A stretch of DNA of 64,000 nucleotides from G965277745 sp965277745 (GTDB lineage: Bacteria > Pseudomonadota > Gammaproteobacteria > Cardiobacteriales > Cardiobacteriaceae): the NCBI GenBank assembly GCA_965277745.1, contig OZ255837.1, positions 248,001-312,000 of the forward strand, given 5' to 3'. The notes below the pieces were generated by a model, which saw only the letters and a program-made list of their open reading frames with translations, did not search any database and was not told the origin of the DNA. Position 1 is the first letter of the stretch, and each line of letters starts with the position of its first letter. Below, in pieces: positions 37,604-46,224 of this stretch. The position numbers and the translations under genes were made by a program.

Positions 37604-37819
37604 TCAGTATAGCCGTTCGAAACGACCACGTTCTTTTTTCAGACGACGCGCATTACGCTTGATCGCGGCGGCAAGCTTGCGTTTGCGCTCTTGTGTCGGT
37701 TTTTCATAAAATTCGCGGCCGCGCACGGCAGCAAGCACACCGGCTTTTTCACAAGAACGCTTGAAACGGCGTAGCGCGATATCGAACGGTTCGTTATCAC
37801 GCACTTTTACACTGGGCAT
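37604..37819 (-). CDS. rpsU: Ribosomal protein bS21
   Basis: The 71 residues are basic: MPSVKVRDNEPFDIALRRFK, then RSCEKAGVLAAVRGREFYEK and a Lys/Arg-rich end. This is the standard bS21 length and sequence. It is part of the small ribosomal subunit and aids mRNA initiation. It is the first gene of the macromolecular-synthesis operon. AAGGA precedes the ATG. Confidence 0.97.
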   Translation of the reverse strand: MPSVKVRDNEPFDIALRRFKRSCEKAGVLAAVRGREFYEKPTQERKRKLAAAIKRNARRLKKERGRFERLY

Positions 37820-37852
37820 TCATTATCCTTTACACTCATAGCAGAGCGAGGT

Positions 37853-37880
37853 ATTTTACCCATCCTGCGCAGAAAAGCAA
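37853..37880 (-). promoter_or_regulatory. Sigma-70 type promoter of the rpsU-yqeY-dnaG-rpoD operon
   Basis: On the minus strand TTGCTT (37880-37875), 16 bases and TAAAAT (37858-37853) form a good -35/-10 pair about 34 bases before the rpsU start. Confidence 0.55.
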
Positions 37881-38039
37881 ACGCATTAAGAATAATGACG
37901 AAGCTTGCCAACGACTGCGGGAGAGGCAAATTTTTCGCTATCGGCGTTATAAAATGAAATGATACGCCCTATTTGAATGCGCTCTTTTAAATCCCATGAT
38001 CGCCTCGTTCGCGAAGGGAATATCGGGGTATGAGACCGG

Positions 38040-38573
38040 TTATTTTTCGGTCAATAGAGGCAAAACCTGGGCCAGCCATTTTTCCAGACGGTCGCTCGTC
38101 TTCTCTGGCTGACTATCCTCATCGAGCGCCAAGCCGATAAAATCACCGTTGCCAAGCAGCGCTTTGGATGTCTCGAACGCATACGCTTCGTCATGCGGCC
38201 ACTCGCCGACAAAACGCGCGCCTTGAGCACGCAGCTGATCGGCGAGCATGCCCATCGCATCAAGATAAAATTCCGGATATCCCACCTGATCCCCAAGCCC
38301 GAACATGGCGATAGTCGTACCGCTTAAATCGGCATCGGCGATCCGATCGACGATCATCTCCCAGTCATCCTGGTATTCGCCATAATTCCAGGTCGGCATA
38401 CCCAAGATCAGTTTCTTGTAAAAGAACATATCGTTAGGATCGTCGAGATCGATGATATTGATCGGCGTCAGCTTTATCCCGTGGCTATCTCGGGCAATTT
38501 TTTCGATCTGAAAGGCGATCTCTTCCGTCATCCCGGTCGTACTGCCATAAAAAAGTCCGATTTCTTCGCTCAT
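38040..38573 (-). CDS. fldA: FldA, long-chain flavodoxin
   Basis: MSEEIGLFYGSTTGMTEEIA at 38573 gives 177 residues. The FMN-phosphate loop is GSTTGMTE (residues 10-17). The aromatic/FMN loops are GMPTWNYGEYQDDWE and GLGDQVGYPEFYLDAMGML. The inserted 20-residue loop marks the long-chain class. It carries electrons to reductive enzymes in the cytoplasm. It is a single gene, well separated from rpsU and folD. Confidence 0.94.
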   Translation of the reverse strand: MSEEIGLFYGSTTGMTEEIAFQIEKIARDSHGIKLTPINIIDLDDPNDMFFYKKLILGMPTWNYGEYQDDWEMIVDRIADADLSGTTIAMFGLGDQVGYPEFYLDAMGMLADQLRAQGARFVGEWPHDEAYAFETSKALLGNGDFIGLALDEDSQPEKTSDRLEKWLAQVLPLLTEK

Positions 38574-38631
38574 GAACACCCCTCGAACACGTATCCGTCA
38601 TGAATAAACCACACAAACAAGCAATCATCTC

Positions 38632-39507
38632 TCAGCATTTTCCGACAAAAAATCTCTTGGCTTGATTCAGGGTATTTTGCAACAGACAGGCGATCGTCAT
38701 CGGGCCGATACCACCCGGTACCGGCGTAATAGCGCCGGCAACGCGCTTTGCGGCAGCGAATTCCACATCACCCAGAAGACGCGTCCTGTCCCCCGTCACA
38801 ACGCGATTGATACCGACATCGAGCACCACCGCGCCGGGCTTGATCCAGTCTCCCTTGACCATTTCCGGCCGCCCCACAGCGACAACGACAATATCGGATT
38901 GACGACAGATTTCGCGCACATCGACGCTCTGAGAATGGGCGATGGTGACCGTTGCCCCCGCTTGCAGAAGTAAGGCCACCATAGGCTTTCCGACAATATT
39001 CGAACGTCCGATCAGCAACGCCTTTTTTCCGCCAAGCGTCTTGCCAACCCAATTTTCGAGAATCAAAGCGCAGCCGAGCGGCGTACACGGCACAGGAGCT
39101 GTTTCCCCGATCCACAAACGCCCGATATTGACCGGGTGAAAGCCATCGACATCCTTATCCGGATTGATCGCGCTCAATACACTTCGTTGATTCAAATGAT
39201 CCGGCAGCGGTAACTGCACGAGAATGCCGTGAATTTCCGGATCCGCGTTGAGTTGTGCTATCCGAGTCATCAGCGTCGCCTGATCGATTGTCCCATCGAA
39301 GCGATGGGTTTGACTGAGAAAACCAGCGGTTTTCGCATGAATATTTTTATTTTTCACATACACATGACTTGCCGGATCGTCTCCAACGAGTACCACGGCG
39401 AGTCCTGGACGACTGCCGGTAGCGGCGACAAACGCGGCGGTTTCCTTCTTCACTTTTTCATGAATACCCGCCGCAAACGCTTTGCCATCGATGATTTCGG
39501 CTGTCAT
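38632..39507 (-). CDS. folD: FolD, methylenetetrahydrofolate dehydrogenase/cyclohydrolase
   Basis: The start MTAEIIDGKAFAAGIHEKVK gives 291 residues. Signatures are GDDPASHVYVKNKNIHAKTA with the catalytic Lys, HGILVQLPLPDHLN, DKDVDGFHPVNIGRL, LIGRSNIVGKPMVALLLQ (NADP loop) and TPVPGGIGPMTIACLLQNT. It interconverts one-carbon folates. It ends 27 bases after argC and may be co-transcribed with it. Confidence 0.96.
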   Translation of the reverse strand: MTAEIIDGKAFAAGIHEKVKKETAAFVAATGSRPGLAVVLVGDDPASHVYVKNKNIHAKTAGFLSQTHRFDGTIDQATLMTRIAQLNADPEIHGILVQLPLPDHLNQRSVLSAINPDKDVDGFHPVNIGRLWIGETAPVPCTPLGCALILENWVGKTLGGKKALLIGRSNIVGKPMVALLLQAGATVTIAHSQSVDVREICRQSDIVVVAVGRPEMVKGDWIKPGAVVLDVGINRVVTGDRTRLLGDVEFAAAKRVAGAITPVPGGIGPMTIACLLQNTLNQAKRFFVGKC

Positions 39508-39534
39508 TTTCCTTACCACTTCAACATGTTGTGT

Positions 39535-40572
39535 TCAGGGCATCAGGGCGATTTGCGTAAGCCCCGTGGTTTCCGCTTGTCCGGTCATCAAGTTCATGCA
39601 TTGCACAGCCTGTCCGGCAGCGCCTTTGATCAGATTATCCCCTACCGCACTGACGATCGCCGTGCTCCGATCGCTGGATTGGTATACACCGATACGCACC
39701 ATATTGCTGCCGCGCACCGACCGCGTTTCCGGATGTGCCCCCGGCGCCAGCACATCGACAAACGGTTCATCACGGTAAGCCTCGCGAAAAGCATCGTGGA
39801 GGTCGTTGCAAGACGCCTTCAATCGAGCGTAAAGCGTTGCTTCTATTCCGCGAATCATTGGCACCAGATGGGGAACGAAGGTAATATCGACGGCGCTTCC
39901 AGCCATTTGCGCGAGTTCCTGCTCGATTTCCGGTTGATGACGGTGCCCGGAAGCGCCGTACGCTGTGAAACTGGCGTCGATTTCCGCAAACAAAGTCGCA
40001 ACTTTGGCCTCTCGGCCCGCCCCGGACAAGCCGGATTTCACGTCGGCGATCAGCCCGCTCGTCTCGATCAGTCCCCCCTCGATAAGCGGTTTGAAGCCAA
40101 GTTGGACGATGGTGGGATAACAACCGGGGTTCGCCAGGAGACGAGCATTTGCGATCGCTTCGCGATGATGCGTTTCCGGTAAGCCATAAACCGCTTGTTC
40201 AAGCCACTCGGGCGCGCTATGGCTTCGCCCGTACCATTTTTTGAAAACTGTCGCGTCCTTGAGGCGAAAATCAGCGGAAAGATCAATGACTTTCACACCT
40301 CTTGCGAGCAATTCCGCGGCCCTTGTCATACAAACACCGTACGGCGTGGCGAAAAACACCACATCGCAGTCGCTCAGTTCGGCGGCCTCCGGCGCGGCAA
40401 AGGGCAAATCGAGGACACCGCGCAAATGGGGAAAAATCTCCGATACCGCTGTGCCTGCCTTGTCGCGTGAAGTGACAGTAAGGATTTCGACGCCGGGGTG
40501 CATGGCAAGCAAACGCAGCAATTCCGCGCCCGTATAGCCTGTCGCCCCGACAATACCGACCTTGACCGTCAC
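39535..40572 (-). CDS. argC: ArgC, N-acetyl-gamma-glutamyl-phosphate reductase
   Basis: The 345 residues show the NADP loop GATGYTG (9-15), active-site Cys151 in LANPGCYPTIVQLG, the catalytic His region GASGHRHQPEIEQEL and VPHLVPMIRGI. It performs the third step of arginine synthesis. Together with argD 2.5 kb away it shows a scattered arginine pathway. It shares 4 bases with the HIT gene. Confidence 0.96.
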   Translation of the reverse strand: MTVKVGIVGATGYTGAELLRLLAMHPGVEILTVTSRDKAGTAVSEIFPHLRGVLDLPFAAPEAAELSDCDVVFFATPYGVCMTRAAELLARGVKVIDLSADFRLKDATVFKKWYGRSHSAPEWLEQAVYGLPETHHREAIANARLLANPGCYPTIVQLGFKPLIEGGLIETSGLIADVKSGLSGAGREAKVATLFAEIDASFTAYGASGHRHQPEIEQELAQMAGSAVDITFVPHLVPMIRGIEATLYARLKASCNDLHDAFREAYRDEPFVDVLAPGAHPETRSVRGSNMVRIGVYQSSDRSTAIVSAVGDNLIKGAAGQAVQCMNLMTGQAETTGLTQIALMP

Positions 40573-40982
40573 GCGGGCAACGCCTTGGTAAGGGCATCCG
40601 CTTGCGCTTTCAGCGTCGCGAAATCGACGGCTTTATCGCCATCGGGGGCAAGCGACCGGTTTGCCCAAATCGGGAGCAGATGCATATGATAGTAAAAGAC
40701 ACTCTGTCCCGCCGCCGCACCATTTAGCTGCATTACGCGAATACCATCGGGGCGAAAAACTTTCTCCTGCGCATTGGCCAGACGGCGGCTGAAACGGATA
40801 ATGTGGCAAAGCGTGTCATCATCCATTTGCAATAAGTCCGCCGCCCCCTTTTTTCCGATAATCAAGGCATGCCCCTTGCTTTGCGGAAAGGCGTCCATAA
40901 ACGCGTAGATATGCGCGTCTTCATAGATTTTAGCACTCGGTAATTCACCCCTTAGCAGGCGATGAAAAACGGTTACGGACAT
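40569..40982 (-). CDS. HIT-family nucleotide hydrolase/transferase
   Basis: MSVTVFHRLLRGELPSAKIY at 40982 gives 137 residues. Family blocks are VYED-like YEDAHIYAFMDAFPQSKGHA, LIIGKKGAADL, and NGAAAGQSVFYYHMHLLPIW. The last is the histidine triad, but its first histidine is tyrosine (YYHMHLL); the second and third remain. HIT proteins hydrolyse AMP-linked substrates. It overlaps argC by four bases. Confidence 0.9.
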   Translation of the reverse strand: MSVTVFHRLLRGELPSAKIYEDAHIYAFMDAFPQSKGHALIIGKKGAADLLQMDDDTLCHIIRFSRRLANAQEKVFRPDGIRVMQLNGAAAGQSVFYYHMHLLPIWANRSLAPDGDKAVDFATLKAQADALTKALPA

Positions 40983-41040
40983 CGTACTCTCCAAACAAAA
41001 AGGCACGTTGGATGCGTACATTGGTATCAGTGTGACTTCA

Positions 41041-41346
41041 TTATCTGATCAGCAGATCTTTTTTATTGCCACCTTTATCGATGTACTGCCTGAACCAGTC
41101 CGGCTTTCTGCCCATACCGCTCCAGGTTCTCGCCGAATCGTTCGGATGCGCGTATTTCGGTTGAAGTTTTTTCATTCTTTGGCTGCCGGACGAGACTTCC
41201 AGATCTTTGTTGAAACGCCTCGCTTGACGTTGTGCTTCGGCAAGAATATCGCGTGCACGTTTCTTCTTCTGTCTATTGATATGAACGAGTAGAGCTTCGA
41301 AATCATCATTGGACAATGCGTTAATTGTTTTAAGCAATGCATCCAT
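41041..41346 (-). CDS. H-NS-like nucleoid protein
   Basis: MDALLKTINALSNDDFEALL at 41346 (behind AAAGGAA) gives 101 residues. The N-terminal half is a helical dimerisation region rich in Lys/Arg. The C-terminal half has the H-NS DNA-binding pattern KYAHPNDSARTWSGMGRKPD then WFRQYIDKG. Such proteins silence AT-rich horizontally acquired DNA, which is relevant next to an AT-rich ICE. It is a single gene. Confidence 0.88.
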   Translation of the reverse strand: MDALLKTINALSNDDFEALLVHINRQKKKRARDILAEAQRQARRFNKDLEVSSGSQRMKKLQPKYAHPNDSARTWSGMGRKPDWFRQYIDKGGNKKDLLIR

Positions 41347-41480
41347 GTTTTTTCCTTTCGTTATAGATAAGCTGGTAAGTATAAGGATTTTGTGCAAGAA
41401 GTCAAAAAACGCATTCCATTTTTATATAAAATATGGTAGCGTAAGGCGGTTTATCGAACCGCCTTGTAAAACTTTTCGGA

Positions 41481-42491
41481 TTAGCGCAGCGGTGGCGCAT
41501 ACATAATACCACCGTCGTTCCAGAGTTTATTCAATCCACGATTGATTTTCAACTCGGCGTCTTTGCCGATATTTCTCGCAAAAATTTCTCCATAATTGCC
41601 TACTGCTTTTATTATCCTGGTACAAAAATCCACGCCGACACCCAATTTTTCCGATCCATTGTCCTGCACGCCGAGCAAACGGCGAATATTCGGATTTTCG
41701 CTATTTTTCATTTTATCGACATTTTCAGCGCTAACCCCAAGCTCCTCGGCATCGACCATACAGAAATGCGTCCAACGCGCGAGATCTTTGAAATGGTCAT
41801 CCCCCTGGCGCACCAGCGGCCCGAGTGGTTCTTTCGAAATCACTTCCGGCAGGATCACGTGGGCATCGGGGTTTTTCAGCAATTTTCGCTGCACGTAAAG
41901 ACCAGAGACATCAGAAGAGTAGGCATCGCAGCGGCCGTTGTCGTAAGCGGTTTTCACTTCTTCCGATTTTTCGAAGATCACTGGCTTGTACGTCATGCCA
42001 TGCGATTGGAAATAATCACTCATATTCACTTCGGTCGAAGTGCCGGTATTAGTGCAGATAGAGGCGCCGTCGAGATCCTTGACGCTTTTCACCCCTAGGT
42101 CTTTGCGTACCATGAAACCTTGACCGTCGTAATAATTGACGCCGATGAAATCGAATCCAAGATCGACATCGCGCGCAAGCGTCCAAGTCGTCACCCGAGC
42201 GAGAACATCGATCTCTCCGGATTTTAAAACGGTAAAACGTTCTTTGGAAGAAGTCGGTCGGAAGGCCACTTTTTCCGGATCATCGAAAATTGCCGTTGCC
42301 AGCGCGCGGCAGTAATCGACGTCCAAACCGGTCCAATGTCCGTTCTCGTCGGCAACGGAAAACCCGGCAAGGGCTTGGGTCACTCCGCAACGCAATTGGC
42401 CACGTTTCTTGATATCGTCAAGGGTGGCGGCGCGGACCGCACAGATCGTGAAAATCGCCAGCAAGGCGCCGACAGCAAGCTTATTTTTCAT
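41481..42491 (-). CDS. Periplasmic amino-acid binding protein of an ABC transporter (AapJ-like)
   Basis: ATG 42491 behind AAAGGAGTG gives 336 residues with a signal peptide (cut near AVRA-ATLDD). The body shows the SBP family-3 plan: KRGQLRCGVTQALAGFSVAD, GLDVDYCRALATAIFDDPEK, FTVLKSGEIDVLARVTTWTL. It resembles AapJ/YhdW for polar amino acids. No permease or ATPase gene is adjacent, so it is an orphan in this window. Confidence 0.9.
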   Translation of the reverse strand: MKNKLAVGALLAIFTICAVRAATLDDIKKRGQLRCGVTQALAGFSVADENGHWTGLDVDYCRALATAIFDDPEKVAFRPTSSKERFTVLKSGEIDVLARVTTWTLARDVDLGFDFIGVNYYDGQGFMVRKDLGVKSVKDLDGASICTNTGTSTEVNMSDYFQSHGMTYKPVIFEKSEEVKTAYDNGRCDAYSSDVSGLYVQRKLLKNPDAHVILPEVISKEPLGPLVRQGDDHFKDLARWTHFCMVDAEELGVSAENVDKMKNSENPNIRRLLGVQDNGSEKLGVGVDFCTRIIKAVGNYGEIFARNIGKDAELKINRGLNKLWNDGGIMYAPPLR

Positions 42492-42616
42492 CGTATCACT
42501 CCTTTTGAAAGTCTCCTGACAAACTTTCATTGTGCCACAGTTGTTTTCCCGCTCATAAAGACGCCTGGAAAACAAATCCTCTGCCGATCGGCAATGTGCA
42601 ACGATGCCGCGGTTTT

Positions 42617-42949
42617 TCAGTTTTCCTCTTGTGGCGGCGATTGTACATCGTTCAGCAACGGAGCGAGTTCGCCGTTTTCGTGCATCTCCACAATGATATC
42701 GCAGCCACCGACGAGTTCCTCATGGATAAAAAGCTGTGGAAAAGTCGGCCAATTGGCGTATTTGGGCAATTCTGCACGGATCTCCGGATCTTGCAGGACA
42801 TCGATATAGGCAAACGGTTTTCCTTGCGCTTTCAAACACGCCACCGCTTTCGCCGAAAACCCGCACATCGGGAAATCAGGCGTGCCTTTCATATACAGCA
42901 AGACCGGCATCGAAGCGATCTGATCTTTTATACGTTCAACGGTTTCCAT
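42617..42949 (-). CDS. grxD: GrxD, monothiol glutaredoxin
   Basis: The 110 residues carry the CGFS active site (C29, DFPMCGFSAKAV) and the glutathione-binding WPTFPQLFIHEELVGGCDII. Monothiol glutaredoxins of this class carry Fe-S clusters with BolA partners. It is divergent from argD with 66 bases between. Confidence 0.95.
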   Translation of the reverse strand: METVERIKDQIASMPVLLYMKGTPDFPMCGFSAKAVACLKAQGKPFAYIDVLQDPEIRAELPKYANWPTFPQLFIHEELVGGCDIIVEMHENGELAPLLNDVQSPPQEEN

Positions 42950-43015
42950 CCAAGTCCTCTTGGCTTTGAAGAAAAATATACCTACTATACCCGTTTTGCC
43001 ATGCGAGCGACAATC

Positions 43016-44179
43016 ATGTCCGATTACTTGATGAAAAACTACAATCGTTTGCCGATCCAATTTACCCGCGGCAAGGGTGTTTACCTTTACGATAAGGATA
43101 ACAAGGCCTATCTCGACGCGCTTTCCGGTATCGCCGTCTGTGGACTGGGGCACGCCCACCCGGAACTGATTGCCACGCTTGCCGAACAGAGCTGGAAGCT
43201 TTGGCATACCGCCAATCTTTTCACCATACCAGAACAAGAGCAAGCCGCCGAAACGCTATGCCATCTCTCTCGCATGGAACGCGCGTTTTTTTGCAATTCG
43301 GGCAGTGAGGCGAACGAAGCGGCGATCAAACTGACCCGCCTGCACGCGCGTGAGAAAAGAATCGATAACCCATTGGTACTGACCTGCAACGGCGGTTTTC
43401 ACGGACGCACCTTCGCCTCGATGGCCGCTACCGCCAACCCGAAAATCCGCGCCAATTTCGACCCGCATTTGCCGGGATTCGTTTCCCTGCCCTTCAATGA
43501 CCTTTGCGCGTTCGACGAGTATGCGGACAACGCGAATGTCGTTGCGGTGATGATCGAATCCGTGCAGGGCGAAGGCGGTGTGCATCTGGCGGATCCCGCT
43601 TTTCTCCGCGGCTTACGCAGGCGATGCGACGAAAGGGGTTGGCTGCTGATTTGTGACGAAGTACAAATCGGTGTATTGCGCAGCGGTAAATGGTTTGGCT
43701 ACCAGCATAGCGGTATCCTTCCGGATCTCGTCACCCTCGCCAAAGGGCTCGGAAACGGTATTCCCGTCGGCGCCTGCCTTGCGCGCGGCGCGGCAGGAGA
43801 GTATTTCCAACCTGGTATGCACGGCTCCACCTTCGGTGGTACGCCGCTCGTAATGGCGGTGGTCAACAAGGTGCTCGAGATTTACAGCCGCGACGACTTC
43901 GGCGAACAAGTGAGTGAACACGGCCATCGATTGCAGGACAACCTGCGCAAAACCCTCGGCACGCTGCCTGTCGTTCGTGAGATTCGTGGCCTCGGATTGA
44001 TGCTCGGCATCGAACTTGTCGAAGCAATGCCGGACCTCGTCGCGCGCGGACTGCAACGCGGCGTGATATTCAACATTACCGCCGGAAAAGTGCTGCGTCT
44101 TCTACCACCGTTGATTTTCAGCGAAGAACACTGCGAACAATTGGTGGAAACGCTATACCAATTGCTTTGCGCGCGTTGA
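43016..44179 (+). CDS. argD: ArgD, acetylornithine/succinyldiaminopimelate aminotransferase
   Basis: Starting at MSDYLMKNYNRLPIQFTRGK, 387 residues. Fold-type I PLP features: FFCNSGSEANEAAIKLTR, CNGGFHGRTFASMAAT, MIESVQGEGGVHLADPAFL, LICDEVQIGVLRSGKWF and LVTLAKGLGNGIPVGACLA with the Schiff-base Lys. Note IGVLRSG where GxGRTG is usual. It transfers an amino group in arginine and lysine synthesis. Confidence 0.95.
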   Translation: MSDYLMKNYNRLPIQFTRGKGVYLYDKDNKAYLDALSGIAVCGLGHAHPELIATLAEQSWKLWHTANLFTIPEQEQAAETLCHLSRMERAFFCNSGSEANEAAIKLTRLHAREKRIDNPLVLTCNGGFHGRTFASMAATANPKIRANFDPHLPGFVSLPFNDLCAFDEYADNANVVAVMIESVQGEGGVHLADPAFLRGLRRRCDERGWLLICDEVQIGVLRSGKWFGYQHSGILPDLVTLAKGLGNGIPVGACLARGAAGEYFQPGMHGSTFGGTPLVMAVVNKVLEIYSRDDFGEQVSEHGHRLQDNLRKTLGTLPVVREIRGLGLMLGIELVEAMPDLVARGLQRGVIFNITAGKVLRLLPPLIFSEEHCEQLVETLYQLLCAR

Positions 44180-44219
44180 AGCGTCAAATGTCGCTATCGG
44201 GACAAAGCGTAAAACTGTT

Positions 44220-45013
44220 GAAGACGTCCCCATGGGATCCAGGAACCCCCGTTCAACTGTGCTCAGTCTCGAAGAAGAAGCTGTATGCGTTGCCTCCGCC
44301 GTCATACCTTGTTGCCTTTGAATGATTGCTTGTATGCCTTGCAGGGAAGTATTGCGCGTTTAACCCGTTCTTCCTTACACCGTTGTTTTCAGCGTCATGG
44401 CATTTGGCGTCGCCCGCCTGAAGGCGACGGAAAAAGCAGGAAGCCGTTCAAGAATTATCCGATCGCCTATTTCCATGATTGCCCAAGTGCGTACAGAAGA
44501 AGGAAAATGCGACCTTTTCATTGCCATAGAGCGGACATCGAAACTCGTCTTTCGTGAATTTCATGACCGTCACAGCGAAAGCATTACCGCCGATTTTTTA
44601 CGTCACTTGGTCGACGCTGTGCCCGACAAAATTCATACCGTACTGACCGATAACGGGCTTCAATTGACCAACCCGGAACGCCAGAAATATGCCTTGTCTC
44701 ATTTTTTCGATCGTCTGGCGAGGCGTTCGATATCGACCATCGCCTGACAAAAATCAATCCTCCCTGGAGCAATGGACAAGTCGAGCCGATGAACCGGATG
44801 CGCGAGGAAGCAACGGTTAAACGCGATCACGATAAAAATCACCAGCAATCGCGCAGCCACCTGCAGGCATTTGTTAGGGCGTACAATTTTGCCAAACGGT
44901 TGAAAACGTTGCGAAGTCCGACCCCATACGAATACGTTTGTAAGATCTGGACAAAAGAACCGGAAAGATTCGAAATCAATCCTTTCCATCGTAATCTGGC
45001 ACCTGACATCTAA
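44220..45013 (+). pseudogene. Decayed IS481-type transposase remnant
   Basis: Three frames carry pieces of one transposase: RRHTLLPLNDCLYALQGSIA (44285 frame), KCDLFIAIERTSKLVFREFH and KIHTVLTDNGLQLTNPERQK (44397 frame), and EFDRL-like IDHRLTKINPPWSNGQVEP ending in RTPYEYVCKIW-like SPTPYEYVCKIWTKEPERFE (44789 frame). At least two frameshifts and a missing start make it inactive. Terminal repeats are not recognisable. It is not the same IS481 type as the ICE copy. Confidence 0.8.
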
Positions 45014-45203
45014 GAAAGCGCATAGGGAACGCTTTCTACCTTGGCGCCGGCTTTGCTACGAAGGCCGAGCGGCGGCGGATCAAGGGCAGTGCCTTTCCTG
45101 ACGCGGCCCAGGGGATTCGGCCAAGGGCGAGCGACGGGAAATCGTATTCCCATGGCTCGCAAAGGAAATCCTATTACAAAGACTTTCCGGTTAGCGAAAT
45201 ATT

Positions 45204-46172
45204 CTATTTCAGACAGCTGGCGAGACTGTCACCAAGGTTACGCAACAACGCCTCATAAGCCCCTGCTCCCGGGGGAATACCGCCGCCGATCGGGTCAAGG
45301 ACGCCAGCACGTACTTCGGTTCCGGAAAGCAACTTGGGAATCAGCTTGGATGGAAATTGCGGTTCGCCGAACAGACAAACCACTTTGTGCTCGGCGAGCG
45401 CTTCCTGGATTTTCGCCACCTGTTTGGCACCCGGATGGTGCCCAAGATCAACGCGCACCACGCCAACCGAGCGCAGGCCGAATTCTTCTTCGAAATACGG
45501 ATAGGCGTCGTGGAAAGTGATAAACGGTTTCCTCTGTACGTCCCGTAACTGCGCGGAAAGCGATTCTTTCAACGTGCTCAGGCGCTGTAGTGTATTTTTC
45601 GTATTGCTTTCATACCGTTGACGATGTTCGGGATCGGTCTCAACCAGCGCATCCGCGACCGCCTCGACAAGGCGCGCGGAATTTTCCGTACTGAACCATA
45701 GATGCGGATTATAGACGCCGTGGTGGTGATGGTGTCCGCCGTGCTCGTGATGATGTTCATCTTCCCCGTGCTCGTGGTGATATTCATCTTCATCCGCTTC
45801 GTGTTCATCGGATTCGCCGAACAGGCCGCTATGCCGGTTTTTCAGCAGTTTGAGCCCCGGGAGCTTGCTCCACTCGATGCCCCGCACGCCGGCCTTCTCG
45901 ACCGCTTTTTCCATGAACGGTTCAATGTCATCGTTTACCCACACGGCAAGATCCGCCTTGGCAAGGGCGGTGGCATCCGAAGGCTTGAAACGATACCCGT
46001 GCGGCGATCCCTCGCGGATCAGCAAGAGCGGTTCGGCAACGCCTTCCATCACCTGTGCGACAAGGCTGTGCAACGGCTTGATCGTGGTCACCACGAGCGG
46101 CGTTTTCGCAAACCCCGACAGCGATACGGAAAGCAATCCCGCAGCCAGTGCCGCGCGAAAAACAGGGAACAT
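45204..46172 (-). CDS. znuA: ZnuA-like zinc-binding protein of an ABC importer
   Basis: The 322 residues have a signal peptide (cut after GFA) and the cluster A-I solute-binder plan TTIKPLHSLVAQVMEGVAEP. A His/Asp/Glu-rich loop at about 118-150 (HEHGEDEHHHEHGGHHHHHG) is the mark of ZnuA. The histidine ligands are in SPHGYRFKPSDATAL, NPHLWFSTENSARLVEAVAD and ITFHDAYPYFEEEFG. No permease or ATPase is next to it. The AT-rich 50 bases upstream contain an ATAC...GTAT palindrome that could be a Zur site. Confidence 0.92.
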   Translation of the reverse strand: MFPVFRAALAAGLLSVSLSGFAKTPLVVTTIKPLHSLVAQVMEGVAEPLLLIREGSPHGYRFKPSDATALAKADLAVWVNDDIEPFMEKAVEKAGVRGIEWSKLPGLKLLKNRHSGLFGESDEHEADEDEYHHEHGEDEHHHEHGGHHHHHGVYNPHLWFSTENSARLVEAVADALVETDPEHRQRYESNTKNTLQRLSTLKESLSAQLRDVQRKPFITFHDAYPYFEEEFGLRSVGVVRVDLGHHPGAKQVAKIQEALAEHKVVCLFGEPQFPSKLIPKLLSGTEVRAGVLDPIGGGIPPGAGAYEALLRNLGDSLASCLK

Positions 46173-46224
46173 AAGTACCTTTCCTTCAAAGTTTACTTAT
46201 ACTGTAACGTATTTATTCTGACTG

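Noticed and set aside
45152..45240. Reading frame starting MARKGNPITKTFRLAKYS, reminiscent of a ribosomal protein start
   Set aside because: The match is limited to a few residues, and the frame then runs antisense through znuA.
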